Part shown: positions 1 through 10,000 of the stretch, piece after piece
How positions within the stretch are numbered: position 1 is the first letter of the stretch
How the letters are laid out: every line of letters starts with the position of its first letter
Origin: Flammeovirgaceae bacterium BBD 1991-12
GTDB lineage: Bacteria > Bacteroidota > Bacteroidia > Cytophagales > Cyclobacteriaceae
Assembly (NCBI GenBank): GCA_001657315.1
Contig: LYSV01000080.1
Span: 1 to 33,019 of the forward strand
Length of the DNA: 33,019 nt
Reading direction: 5' to 3'
Program-made: the position numbers and the translations under genes
The notes under the pieces: model-generated
What the model was told of the DNA's origin: nothing
Seen by the model: the letters and a program-made list of their open reading frames with translations, nothing else
Database searches by the model: none

Positions 1-34
1 ACTTGTTTAGCCAGTTGGACACTTGGAAAATACT
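1..34. repeat. Left copy of imperfect direct repeat flanking the first gene
   Basis: This segment aligns with 706-740 in the same orientation, with about 27 of 35 columns identical and one gap. Both begin ACTTG and share CAGTTGG and a GAAAA-type run. It sits at the window edge, so the true left end is not visible. Together the two copies bracket the small secreted-protein gene. Confidence 0.5.
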
Positions 35-191
35 TTCTCTTAGATAGCATGTTCCGATGATTACAGTTCACTCTTTCATCATACTTTGCACAAAGTTTAT
101 TTCACAATTCAACTATCTTAAATGCTGTAAGTAATCCTTATCCAGTGAAAAAGATTACCATGTATTTAAGATTCAACTAAGACTGACCGGC

Positions 192-692
192 TTAAAAGGA
201 AATTCTTGTTCTATCCGAGCGACATGTTTGGAAAAAGCCACCACCGCTACCTCCACGTAGATCAAAGACTATTATTCCCCCTAAGGCATCTGTCGTTATT
301 GTGAATGTTCTTGTTTGCCCTGGGCCTGCGTCCAAAGCATAACCTTGAATTTGTGGATCACTGTTATTTGCGAATAAAGCAATACCGAAGGATTCACCTG
401 CAGGAATAGACCAAAAAGAATTATCACTGCTTGAAGGTTGTGTTATACTTAACCGATACTGCGTGTTGGGTAGTATTTGGCCTACTGCTCCACCGCTCAT
501 CGTCCTGAGTTGTACATTAAAGGCTTGAATTGGAGTGGGTGGAGATGGTAATGGCCTTGGACTACCATCAGGGAAAGTGCCACGACATTCAACTTGGGCA
601 AAAACCGGTCCATGAGTCAATAGGAAGAATACCAAGAGGGCCATGAATGTTTTAAATAATTTTTTCATCTTTGAAATACATTTAATTAACAT
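192..692 (-). CDS. Small secreted protein of unknown function
   Basis: A 166-residue protein that I do not recognise. It starts with a clear Sec signal peptide: a lysine-rich start, a hydrophobic stretch of about 15 residues and a cleavage-like GPVFAQ around residue 33. The mature part is short (about 130 residues), has a proline-rich patch (PRPLPSPPTPIQ) followed by a region likely rich in beta strands, and ends in a glycine-rich GGSGGGFF segment. Two cysteines, one near each end, could form a disulfide. There is no lipobox and no T9SS sorting domain. An internal ATG at 668 (MKKLFK) is an equally good or better start because it gives a more typical signal peptide. The gene stands alone between imperfect direct repeats. 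Confidence 0.6.
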   Translation of the reverse strand: MLIKCISKMKKLFKTFMALLVFFLLTHGPVFAQVECRGTFPDGSPRPLPSPPTPIQAFNVQLRTMSGGAVGQILPNTQYRLSITQPSSSDNSFWSIPAGESFGIALFANNSDPQIQGYALDAGPGQTRTFTITTDALGGIIVFDLRGGSGGGFFQTCRSDRTRISF

Positions 693-705
693 ACTCGAAA
701 GTCCA

Positions 706-740
706 ACTTGCTAATACAGTTGGTACATTTGAAAAATGCT
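706..740. repeat. Right copy of imperfect direct repeat flanking the first gene
   Basis: Direct, imperfect match to bases 1-34. The preceding bases add a small inverted repeat: CCAACT at 703-708 pairs with AGTTGG at 718-723. It lies just upstream of the start of the secreted-protein gene, which is read leftward. Confidence 0.5.
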
Positions 741-760
741 ATCTAACAGGTAGCATTTTT
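732..760. terminator. Strong hairpin, possible bidirectional terminator
   Basis: A 13-base-pair stem with one G-T pair and a 3-base loop (AAC). The arms begin and end in runs of A and T, so it could work as an intrinsic terminator in either direction. It lies upstream of the leftward gene ending at 192 and far downstream of the sigma factor gene ending at 1251. A regulatory or repeat-element role is also possible. Confidence 0.45.
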
Positions 761-1250
761 CTACTAAACTCAAATCTTTTTTATACTATTTTTGGGTCTT
801 TCTTATCGTAGAAACACAAAAGAATTGCCCGTACCCTACCTCAGGGAAGAAGAAAATGACGAATAGAAAGACCAAGAGTTTTGGGATTGGAGCCATTGAG
901 AGTAGATACTAAATTTATGACACTGGTTATAAGCTGATTAGCAGTGCATTTTATATAAGAAGGTAAAAGCTCTTTTAAGTATGTAATGACACTTTGTTAA
1001 CTAGTATCTTTAAAAAACCTCACATTGTCTTGGCCGGGGCCTTCTCAAGCCTAAAAATCAATAAAACTGGGGGCCATAAGGAAACAGCCCTTGAATTTTG
1101 AGGAGGTTTTAGAGCTTTTATTAGTTTTCTTAGAGACTAACCAAGTGCTCAACACGTGAGGGTACAAGTTATTGATGGCACACTTTATTACCCAAAATAC
1201 AAGTTTGATTAATGGAATATCGCCTTATTTTTTTATTAAAAAAATGTCTA

Positions 1251-1823
1251 TCACGATACTAATAAATAAAACAATGAGCTTAAGTAAGGCTTAAGATTAC
1301 TCCTGAGATGCTTTAAAGCTTTTGTTATTTGCTTTTCTACAGCTTTTATAGAAATCCCCAGGTATAATGATATTTCGGCATTGTTCATCCCTTGCCACCT
1401 ACTAAGGCCAAAAATCAACTTACACCTAGGAGGTAACATATCCAAGGAAGCTTCTACCAAGCGCTTTAAATCTTCGTGCCTGAGAGACTCCTCACCCCAG
1501 TTATCATTGACTCTTGCAGTAATACCTATTGGAGATCTGTTAGTCTTACAATGATCGCGCAGATAATTCATGCACCTGTTAATAACTGATCTAATAAGAT
1601 AAAACTTTACAGGTTTTTGAATAGATAATTGATGACGCTTTAGCCATATGTTTAGAAACAACTCTTGGGCGATATCCTTGGCCGCATCGTGGTCATGGGT
1701 AATTTTAAAAGCTATTTTAATCACAGGATAATAATAAAGATCATACATCAAATTCAAAGCTTCTGTTTTGTTATCTTTCAAAAGGGAAAGAATTTGATCA
1801 TCAATATCGAAATCCTTCGTCAT
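1251..1823 (-). CDS. ECF-type RNA polymerase sigma-70 factor
   Basis: A 190-residue sigma factor of the extracytoplasmic-function group common in Bacteroidota. Region 2 is seen as LMYDLYYYPVIKIAFKITHD followed by DAAKDIAQELFLNIW (about residues 25-60), which binds core polymerase and the -10 region. Region 4 is seen as LPPRCKLIFGLSRWQGMNN followed by AEISLYLGISIKAVEKQ (about 130-170), a helix-turn-helix for the -35 region. Family members often sit beside a FecR-type anti-sigma factor and a SusC/D pair, but neither is present here. The next gene in the same direction is a T9SS-exported protein. The regulon is therefore unknown. The ATG at 1823 gives the normal family length. Confidence 0.9.
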   Translation of the reverse strand: MTKDFDIDDQILSLLKDNKTEALNLMYDLYYYPVIKIAFKITHDHDAAKDIAQELFLNIWLKRHQLSIQKPVKFYLIRSVINRCMNYLRDHCKTNRSPIGITARVNDNWGEESLRHEDLKRLVEASLDMLPPRCKLIFGLSRWQGMNNAEISLYLGISIKAVEKQITKALKHLRSNLKPYLSSLFYLLVS

Positions 1824-1894
1824 TGCTTTTATATCTACAAATTATAAGTACTAAGTAATGAAATAAATCTCTCTAAAAACAAGTTATCCCGTGC

Positions 1895-3445
1895 CTAAAC
1901 CTTTATAATTTTTTGTATTACCCTCCTTGGGAACCTGGGACCATCATTAGGGGCCAGCGGTTCTAATATGATCAAATAAAGACCATCGGCTAATCGTCCA
2001 AGATCTATCTCGTCACTCATAGGATTCGTAACTATAGCTTTATTCATCATTATTCCTTGAGCATTATAAATCTCTAACCGATATGGAGAAAAACACTCTT
2101 CCGCGACATCAACTTGGATGAGACGGTTAGTAGGATTCGGAAAAATACTGAAGTTATCAAAAACCTCACAAGGTACATTGGGGTTATCCCGTGGAGACAG
2201 GCCATTAAAAGTACTCTCTATAAAATTAGGTAACAATGGGCCCGCTTCAGCCTTGTTAAAGGCGAAACGAACAAGTCTTGGACTCGCATCAAAACCCTTT
2301 TCATTAGGTTGATTTATGACAACTAAATCATGATTTTTTTCTCTCAGTCCAGCGACCCAATTGTCCCCACTATAAATCCTGCCATCAGGACCTAATTGTA
2401 GGGCAAAATTTGCAGACCCTCCACGCTGTCCGTCAAAATCAATGTTATCAAAAGGATTACCGGTAAACAAACCTATCCTTGAATTATTGATTTCTTCCAC
2501 GGTCTCATAGCCCAGATCATATTGAACAATCGCATCCAACAGTACATCCCCAGAAGTAGAAGTTGAAACGTACAATTTGGTATTATCGGAGGAGAAGGAT
2601 AACCCAAATGATCTACCCCCTTCAATGTCTAGTGACCGATAGTTAGAAATTAAACCACTTTCTGCATCAAAGTCAAACAAGTTCAATCCCTGGTCGAAAC
2701 GTGTGGCATTGATGGCAGACGCTAACCGTTTACCATCCGGCGAGAATTTTAAATACCCTCGGCCAAAATCAAAAAAATCCCATACATCTCTATTGCTACT
2801 GTCTACTGGGTAATGACGAGGTCCGATGGCCTGTGCATTAAAAGAGGATAAACCATCTTCGTTGATTAGGGATATATAAAAAACATCGGTTCCATATTCA
2901 TGGGTGATCAACCAAAAATCCCTACCATTGCTATGGGGGACAGCCGTAAGTTTGCCTGTTAAATTCGTTAACAGGAATCGGTTTTTTCTTGTCTCAGCCA
3001 CATCGCCAAGCCCATTGTTCAACTCCATGTCGATGACATGGTAGTAGAGATTTGCGTGAAATGAAGAGGCATCACGGCAAAGGGTAAATAAATAAAAGCT
3101 TCCATCTGCCCTTGGTACAGGAACAATCAAAGCGGATTGTGTGGCTCCTCCTCCTAGCAGGTCCGTCCCGTTAGGCATTATCCGATGCTCCCTATCCCAA
3201 ACGTTTTCAGCATCTGTATAAAATAACAGTGCACCCGTCTTGGGATGATTAGCAACTGCTGAAACCCCACGGGTTTCGAGGGCGCCATTATCCAAAGGAA
3301 TGGGATCACCATTATTGAAATCAAACCCCGCATGATTACCAAAATACCATACATTGGCCTCTCTTTGAGATATGGCGGGGGATACAAAAAATAAAACTAC
3401 AATAGCTGCTATGCAGGGTTTAATTAACATAAGACCTCTTTGCAT
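1895..3445 (-). CDS. T9SS type A sorting domain-containing beta-propeller protein
   Basis: A 516-residue exported protein. After a signal peptide (better start at ATG 3430, giving MLIKPCIAAIVV and cleavage after AISQ) comes the NVWYFGNHAGFDFNNGDP motif, typical of a family of Bacteroidota secreted propeller proteins. Several repeated strands follow, such as LKFSPDGKRLASA and LSFSSDNTKLYVST, which read like WD40-type blades. The C-terminal 80 or so residues form a type A sorting domain: FSIFPNPTNRLIQV, then YRLEIYNAQG, then LADGLYLIIL and a basic KIIKV end. This domain directs export through the type IX system and attachment to, or release from, the cell surface. No enzymatic motif is seen, so a binding or adhesive role is a guess. 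Confidence 0.85.
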   Translation of the reverse strand: MQRGLMLIKPCIAAIVVLFFVSPAISQREANVWYFGNHAGFDFNNGDPIPLDNGALETRGVSAVANHPKTGALLFYTDAENVWDREHRIMPNGTDLLGGGATQSALIVPVPRADGSFYLFTLCRDASSFHANLYYHVIDMELNNGLGDVAETRKNRFLLTNLTGKLTAVPHSNGRDFWLITHEYGTDVFYISLINEDGLSSFNAQAIGPRHYPVDSSNRDVWDFFDFGRGYLKFSPDGKRLASAINATRFDQGLNLFDFDAESGLISNYRSLDIEGGRSFGLSFSSDNTKLYVSTSTSGDVLLDAIVQYDLGYETVEEINNSRIGLFTGNPFDNIDFDGQRGGSANFALQLGPDGRIYSGDNWVAGLREKNHDLVVINQPNEKGFDASPRLVRFAFNKAEAGPLLPNFIESTFNGLSPRDNPNVPCEVFDNFSIFPNPTNRLIQVDVAEECFSPYRLEIYNAQGIMMNKAIVTNPMSDEIDLGRLADGLYLIILEPLAPNDGPRFPRRVIQKIIKV

Positions 3446-3629
3446 CCGGGTGATTTACTGTTTAACGAAAAAGAGACACGGATAATTTCATTCTCCCTTT
3501 AAATAATCTTACACTAAACCCCAAAAAGAAATGATTGCATAAAACTAATTCAAATAGGCAAATCTCTATTCTTTAGAACGTGATCAAAAAAAGCCTATTA
3601 ACCAATGACTTATGTAAAACACTAATCCA

Positions 3630-4394
3630 TCACCCATAAATTCTGTTCAATACACCGGCAAGCCGGACGCCGGCCTGTAGTAACCTCAGCTCAACGGTAT
3701 CCCAGTTATGGTACATGTACCGGTAGCTGATGTTTTTATCCTCCGGCAACTCATATACCTGCTCTCTTAGCGCTTTCGACTCATTGGCCCAGTCTCTAAC
3801 CGAGCTAGCCTGCCATTTTTCAATCTGCTCTTTGGTAGTGTGATCAATGATCTCTGCCAGTTCGGTGTAACTGTACTTCTTCTGGTCGATCATGCCGCTG
3901 TCCCACACACGATGAAGGTTGGATTCAGAACGGAACCATGTCACCTTCACATCATTACCTCCTCTGTCCTCTCCGGTACCTACATGCAGGGGCTGGTGGA
4001 TGTCTCCCACAAGATGGACCAGCATTTTAATGTGTTCCACCTCTTTCTCCTGAGCAAACCCCCCGGTCTCCAGCTCTGAAATAATGGTTTCAATAGTGGC
4101 AATAACATCACCTTTTGGGTTTTTATTCGTTTGTTCATAGGTCATACCATCGGGTACCGTTACCCAGTGCCAATCATAGGTATGATCGTACCGGTCATCT
4201 GACCGGATCTCGTCCATCCATGTACTTACTTCTGCCAAAGACTCATGCTTTAGTATCTGCCTCAATTTCTTCCTGGCCTTTTTGGACAGGTAGGATTCAG
4301 CTATTTTTCCTGTAACACGATGGCCCGTAGGCCCCCAACACAAACCCGGAAAAGAGAGAAGGAAAAAAACAATGCAACCTAATTTGCTCGTCAT
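3630..4394 (-). CDS. S1/P1 nuclease, secreted zinc-dependent
   Basis: Family enzymes cut single-stranded DNA or RNA using a three-zinc site. The start chosen is the ATG at 4394, because the longer frame to 4415 opens with TTG. The 254-residue product has a signal peptide ending near GLC. The mature protein should begin with Trp (WGPTGHRVTGKIA), whose amino group and side chains ligate zinc in this family. Further zinc-ligand motifs are visible: DHTYDWHWV, then LVHLVGDIHQPLHVG followed by DRGGND, and NLHRVWDSGMI. The length fits the bacterial family. It probably acts in the periplasm or outside the cell in nucleic acid degradation. It is divergent from nothing obvious and is read in the same direction as hemA upstream. 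Confidence 0.92.
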   Translation of the reverse strand: MTSKLGCIVFFLLSFPGLCWGPTGHRVTGKIAESYLSKKARKKLRQILKHESLAEVSTWMDEIRSDDRYDHTYDWHWVTVPDGMTYEQTNKNPKGDVIATIETIISELETGGFAQEKEVEHIKMLVHLVGDIHQPLHVGTGEDRGGNDVKVTWFRSESNLHRVWDSGMIDQKKYSYTELAEIIDHTTKEQIEKWQASSVRDWANESKALREQVYELPEDKNISYRYMYHNWDTVELRLLQAGVRLAGVLNRIYG

Positions 4395-4492
4395 AAGCGG
4401 ATCATTTAGCTGCAATGAAAAGTATTAAGCAACTCAGGAGCAATAAAAGCCTGTTAAATTTGTATAAAACTACAGCAACGGTAGTCTGCGAT

Positions 4493-5761
4493 CTATTTTT
4501 TAACGTAGGAAGGTTGTTTTTCGAGATCGAACAGATCATTCAGGACGTCAATCAGTGTTTCTGCCTCGCCGCGCTTACAGGCTGCCTTCAGTTGCAGTAC
4601 AGGTAACTTCATAACCTTTTGCATCATACTCCGGGTAACCTTCTCAGCCATTTCGGCTTCCTCTTCACTGGCATCCTTGAGGTACCGGGCCAGCTCCTCC
4701 TTGCGGATCTCTTCCAGAGCGCCTTTGAGCTTTTTGATAGTAGGCGAAACGATCATTTCCCTCGACCAGTCCTGAAAGTCAGCCATGGCCTCATTGATGA
4801 TACCCTTTACATCAGGAATGGCAGCTATCCTCTTGTCCAGCGCTTCTGATGCCTTATTCTGAATATTGTCAATATTATAAACCAATGCTCCGTGGACCTC
4901 TTCTACCGCAAGTTCCACACTTCTGGGCACGGACAGATCGATAAAAAATTTGAAGGAATGCATATCAAGACCTGCCACTGTCTCCTTAGTGATGAACGGT
5001 GTATCCATCGCTATGGAGGAGATTACCACGTTCACCTTATCCATCTGTTCTACAGCAGTATCAAATGGCACCACCTTAAATCCACATTCACTGGCTATAG
5101 CTTCAGCCTTTGAAAGGGTTCTGTTGGTGATGGTTACATCAAAAGATGAATCAGCCAGATTTTTGCAAACGTCATACCCTATCTCTCCAAGACCAAGGAT
5201 AAGGATTTTAGGGTCTGCAATATCCGTCACGATCTCTTCTACCAACTCCTTGGTGGCATAGGAAACTGACGCTGCGCCGTCTCTGAACGGGGTTTCCTGC
5301 ACTACTCTTTTATTGGTAAAGAAGATAGTATGCATCAGACGGTGCAGGAAAGGGCCTGCCATATCTTCATCAGCACTCCACTGATAGGCATTCTTGACCT
5401 GATTGATGATCTGGAGGTCTCCCACCACCTGCGACTCCAGCCCCAGCGAAACACTGAACAGACGCTCCACGGCTTCTTCAGCTTTTGTGTATGATCTGAA
5501 GTAGCTCACCACTTCCTGATATTCCACGCCGCGTATGAGGCACAGACCTTTTAGCATATCATCCGTGAGATCATCATGATGGTTATAGTAAATTTCAGTA
5601 CGGTTACAGGTACTCAGCACCAACACGTCCGTGGCCTTTGTAAAATCCCGGATAAAAACCAGCAATTTTTTGGTAAGGCTCTCATCCAACGCCAATTGCT
5701 CACGTATTTTAAGAGGAGAGTCCTTATATGAGATACCTAATGATTTAAATGAATTTACCAT
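4493..5761 (-). CDS. hemA: Glutamyl-tRNA reductase
   Basis: Reduces glutamyl-tRNA(Glu) with NADPH to glutamate-1-semialdehyde, the first committed step of C5-pathway heme synthesis. The catalytic cysteine lies in STCNRTEIY (Cys52 counting from the chosen start). The family signature LGLESQVVGDLQI is present, and a Rossmann dinucleotide site is seen at ILILGLGEIG (about 186-195). A helical dimerisation domain follows. The start chosen is the ATG at 5761 (MVNSFKSLGISYK), which matches family N-termini. The longer frame to 5782 begins with a TTG that lies inside a likely promoter -7 box. No other hem genes are in the window. Confidence 0.95.
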   Translation of the reverse strand: MVNSFKSLGISYKDSPLKIREQLALDESLTKKLLVFIRDFTKATDVLVLSTCNRTEIYYNHHDDLTDDMLKGLCLIRGVEYQEVVSYFRSYTKAEEAVERLFSVSLGLESQVVGDLQIINQVKNAYQWSADEDMAGPFLHRLMHTIFFTNKRVVQETPFRDGAASVSYATKELVEEIVTDIADPKILILGLGEIGYDVCKNLADSSFDVTITNRTLSKAEAIASECGFKVVPFDTAVEQMDKVNVVISSIAMDTPFITKETVAGLDMHSFKFFIDLSVPRSVELAVEEVHGALVYNIDNIQNKASEALDKRIAAIPDVKGIINEAMADFQDWSREMIVSPTIKKLKGALEEIRKEELARYLKDASEEEAEMAEKVTRSMMQKVMKLPVLQLKAACKRGEAETLIDVLNDLFDLEKQPSYVKK

Positions 5762-5779
5762 ACTATCGAAATTCGCCCC

Positions 5780-5787
5780 CAAAGTTA
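5780..5787 (-). promoter_or_regulatory. Putative -7 box of the hemA promoter
   Basis: On the minus strand this reads TAACTTTG, a full match to the Bacteroidota -7 consensus TAnnTTTG, about 19 bases before the hemA ATG at 5761. A T-rich TGTTTTT stretch lies upstream at roughly -33 distance. It implies a very short leader and argues against the upstream TTG as start codon. Confidence 0.45.
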
Positions 5788-6211
5788 ATGACTACAGGAT
5801 TTCTTTAAAAACAGATTTATTATTTATAATCATTCTGTACTTCAGCATTGTTATAGCTGCTGAAATATAGCTCCTTTCCCTGACTTTTTCTTCAGTGATT
5901 CTACCGATTTGGCGCTAAGGAAAAAACCATACCGTCAAAACTAAACAGAGCCCCTGCGGCACGAACTGACAAAAGTCAGTATCACTAATGATACCTGTCA
6001 GAAGTAATACGTAGAACCGCTGCCAAAAAGTTGCTTTTGCTGGCATCAAAATCATTTCATATCCGTCAGATTAATGCTCCGGGCATGTGTGGGATGATCA
6101 AAATCATGTAAGCTTCCCTACTCTGCAGAAAGTACAGGCAAGGCAAGAATTATGACAGGTATGTTGAAAGTTTGTTAAATGCGACTTATCATTGATACAA
6201 TTACACTTTGA
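5788..6211. other. Divergent intergenic region between hemA and the HhH protein gene
   Basis: No gene is seen across about 420 bases. It should hold both promoters. Two small hairpins occur in tandem: CTGAC/GTCAG at 5966-5979 and GTATCA/TGATAC at 5979-5994. They may be regulatory but have no recognised class. Confidence 0.4.
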
Positions 6212-6955
6212 ATGAACAGGTTCTATTTTTGGCTTAAAAACGCATTGAATCTCTCAACTACAGAAGCAAATGGCTTTGTTATGCTATTGTCTGTATTGAT
6301 GTTTATTCTGTCCGGCATTTTTGTGCTGAAATACGTTAGTCCCCACCGAAATACCGAAATTATGGATCAACTGGCGCTGGAAAGTCTCCTGGCAGAGATT
6401 GAGGCTAATGCTGCCTATGACAGCGTAGCAACAGTGGATGAACCCAGGTATACCTACGCCCAACGGCGGGAAACAAAAAGGCCAAAAGCTGATGGCGTTC
6501 GTCCAAATATGCAAAAGGAGAGGAAGAAGGACAGTTTTTCTTTTCATTCTGCCATAGCTGAATTTGATATTAACAAGGCGGATACTATACAATTAAAAAA
6601 GCTGAGAGGCATAGGCACCGTACTGTCCAGAAGGATTGTCAAGTACCGTGATATCCTCGGTGGATTTGTGTCCAAAGAGCAGTTAAAGGAAGTTTACGGT
6701 CTACAGGATTCTGTGATCCTGCAACTGGACTCACTGGTGTTTGTGGCGGCTGATTTTATCCCCAGATACATAGAGATCAACGATGCCAGTGAATATGAAT
6801 TGAAAAGGCACCCCTATATCAACAGAAGAACAGCACAGTCTATTACTACTTACCGGTTTCAGCACGGTAATTTTATAAGTATTGATGATCTTCATACTTT
6901 ACACGTGATCGACTCGTTAACTTTGGCACGTATTAAACCGTACATCAGGTTCTGA
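6212..6955 (+). CDS. Membrane-anchored helix-hairpin-helix (ComEA-like) protein
   Basis: A 247-residue protein with one N-terminal transmembrane segment (about residues 21-42, FVMLLSVLMFILSGIFVLKY). A charged linker follows, then helix-hairpin-helix DNA-binding motifs. The first, FDINKADTIQLKKLRGIGTVL (split here as FDINKADTIQ and LKKLRGIGTVL), spans about 115-150. A second, more diverged copy starts at IEINDASEYELKRHPYINRR (about 190-225). This is the ComEA-type domain found in DNA uptake and in many Bacteroidota anchored proteins. Binding of DNA near the membrane is inferred. There is no competence operon around it. The ATG at 6212 is the only reasonable start. Confidence 0.8.
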   Translation: MNRFYFWLKNALNLSTTEANGFVMLLSVLMFILSGIFVLKYVSPHRNTEIMDQLALESLLAEIEANAAYDSVATVDEPRYTYAQRRETKRPKADGVRPNMQKERKKDSFSFHSAIAEFDINKADTIQLKKLRGIGTVLSRRIVKYRDILGGFVSKEQLKEVYGLQDSVILQLDSLVFVAADFIPRYIEINDASEYELKRHPYINRRTAQSITTYRFQHGNFISIDDLHTLHVIDSLTLARIKPYIRF

Positions 6956-7013
6956 TTCACGATATTTGACGTAATTGTGACTTACTTATTGATCCACTGA
7001 CCTAACCGCTCTT

Positions 7014-10000
7014 ATGCACGAAGTGCTTAAATCATATCTTAAAAGGCTGACCAATCTGTCCGGGAACAACCGCTCACTGATGTTACGTAGGCTGAGCGCT
7101 GACCAGTTCCTTGACCTGTACGCCCTCAACTTCATCACAGAATCCGGGGCGTTCGATATTCTGGAGCATCTCATAGGCGGACGAAAGAAAGTGTTATGCC
7201 CACTCATGGACAGCCGCCATGAAGATACCAATGTGGTCAGCCGTAAATTAAAAAAACTACAACGGGTGGACAGGTTCATACAGGAAGAGCGGGGATCCAA
7301 AGATCTTTATGTGGGCTGGCCTTTCGTAAAGGGTAAGTTCAGCGATGGTACCCCGGCCCGCTGTCCGGTACTCTTTTTTCCGGTAACCCTCGAGCTAAAA
7401 AAGGATCACTGGATGCTGGTTCCCCGTGTGGAGGAGGGGGTCACTTTCAATAAGTCATTCTTCCTGGCTTATTCCCATTACAATGGCATTGCGCTGACCG
7501 ATGACTTTCTGGACCGTACCTTTGAAGATTTTGATGACGACAGTACGGTGTTCCGTACCAGCCTGTATCAACTGCTCAAGGAAAGCCCTGTAGAGATCAA
7601 TTTCAACCAGGAAAACTTTCAGGATGATCTTCACCCCTTCCGGGAATACAAAAAGGCTGAGTTTGAAGATGCTCATGCCAATGGCGAGCTCAAAATGTTC
7701 CCTGAAGCGGTTTTGGGCATATTCCCTCAGGCAGGTTCACAGCTGGTGCCTGATTACATCCGGCTCATAGAGGATAAAAGCATTCAGGATATTGACGATT
7801 TCTTCGCCGCACGAACACTGACCGAACCTGAGGACCATTCCGGTCTGAGGAAGTTCTCCTTTCTGGACACTGTGGACGAGGAAAAGATGATCACACCCTT
7901 CAAAATGGATGCGCATCAGGAAAATGCGTTAAAGGCCATTACAAAAGGGAATTCACTTGTGGTACAGGGCCCACCGGGCACAGGCAAATCCCAGCTTATC
8001 TGTAATCTGATCTCAGACCACGTGGCCCTGGGCAAAAAGGTACTGGTGGTATGCCAAAAAAGGGCAGCCCTGGATGTGGTTTACAACCGGATGCATGAGA
8101 TCGATATGACTGATTTTGTGGGGCTGGTCCATGATTTCAGAAATGACAGGAAGGATATATACAAAAAGATTGCCCGTCAGATTGACCGGATCGACGAATA
8201 TAAGATGAAAAACAATGGGCTGGACAGCATCCAACTGGAAAGAAAGTTTTTGCAGACCAGCCGCAGAATAGATCAAATGACCACGGAGCTGGAGGAATTC
8301 AAGTTTGCCTTGTTTGATGAGTCGGAATGCGGACTGTCGGCCAAGGAGCTTTACCTTACTTCAGATCCTGAAGCTCCTGCCATCAATTTCAAACAGGAGC
8401 ACCCCCGGTTCCGTTTTGAAGATCCTGATGTATTCATCCGAAGGCTCAGGGACTATACTGAATATACCTTACAACACAGTGCTCCGGACTACCCCTGGAA
8501 GGAAAGGCGTTCCTTTACCAATCACGGAGTAACGGAAGAAAGGGCCATTCTTGAAACGCTGGAAGACATACCAGCCTACCAAAACGAGATCGGGGACCGG
8601 CTTGAAGATCAGATCGGTGAAAGGCTTTCGCTGTCTGACTGTGAGTACTTTCTCAGCCGCCGTGACTTTATCATTGAGATGCTCGGTATTCTGAGAAATG
8701 AGCAGGCCTACCGGCTTTTTCAGCATATGGTTTCCTATCCGGACAGTGATACGAGTGTATTGTGGCTGGCCAATATGGAGCGCGTGCTGATGGAATGTTA
8801 CAAAGGGGCCGGACCGGAACTTACCCTTCCTTCTGACATGCTGGGCAAATTCCAGGAGACCCTGCAGCGTAGTATGAACGCCCGCCGTAGCATACTGAAA
8901 CTACTCCACTGGAAGCTGTTCTCAAAGGATAAGCTGTTCATGCGCCGGGTTCTGGCAGACAATCAGCTCAAGAAAAATCGTGAGGGGCTGAATGTGATGG
9001 TGGAAAAAATAGACAACCGCCTGAACCTTGAACACAACGTCACCAAGCTACGCAGCATAGACTGGATCACTGAGATACCTGAACGCTACGAAAAGGTGCA
9101 CTTCCAAAACTGGTTCTACATTATGAAGCTGTCCGTAAAGGCCAAGCTCATCTTTAACGCTCTTCGCAATTTCAGGGAGTTCTTCAATGTGCAAAAGCTG
9201 ACTTTTATTGAGTTCAGGGATAAGCTGGAGCACATTTATATGCTCATCAAGGATATTCCCGACCGCAAGAACCAATGGCTGATCTATCTTACCGAAGGGC
9301 AGATCGCCAAGCTGATCGAAAACCCAGGCAGGCTGGATGAGATGAAGAGTACGCTGAGGAGAGATTTTGAATCACTCTGTGAATATGACAAGCTACAGGA
9401 AGAGATGCTGGCTCACGAGCTGCAGGCCGCGGACAAGGTACTGGATGAGCTGCCGGACGCCACACCGGACAAGGTGGAAGAACTTTTTCAGAATAGTCTG
9501 AGACTGGCATGGATAGAACATATCGAAACAAAATATCCGATACTCAGGTCAGTTTCTTCCAACAAGTTCATGAAAACCGTGGTAGAGTTACAGAACTGTG
9601 TACGTGAAAAGATGCAGATCAGCAACGAGATGCTTCTGCTGAGGGCCCGTGAGAGAACCTATGAGAACGCCGAATACAACAGGCTGAACAATATGGTGAC
9701 CTACCGTGATCTGTATCATCAGACTACCAAAAAGAAACGCGTCTGGCCTTTGCGCAAACTGATAGCAGCGCACTATGAGGAGCTGTTTGACCTTATGCCC
9801 TGCTGGATGGCCTCGCCTGAGTCCGTATCTGCCATATTCCCGATGCAAACCATGTTTGATCTTGTGATCTTTGATGAGGCCTCACAATGTTTCGTGGAAA
9901 GGGGGATCCCTGCCATGTACCGCGGCAGGCAACTGCTGGTAGCGGGAGACGACAAGCAGCTCAGGCCAAGCGACCTTTACCAGGTGCGGTTTGACGATGA

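Larger units (their letters stand above)
693..1250. other. Long intergenic stretch without a gene
   Basis: No convincing reading frame is seen on either strand across 558 bases. The left end holds the right copy of a flanking repeat (706-740) and a strong hairpin (732-760). The rest is AT-rich with scattered short repeats, and I recognise nothing in it. Confidence 0.5.

Noticed and set aside
1-760. Integron attC sites around the first gene
   Set aside because: GTCCAAC and GTTGGAC fit the loose core consensus, but the spacing between cores is far too short, no L boxes are seen and no integrase is present; kept only as an unexplained repeat.
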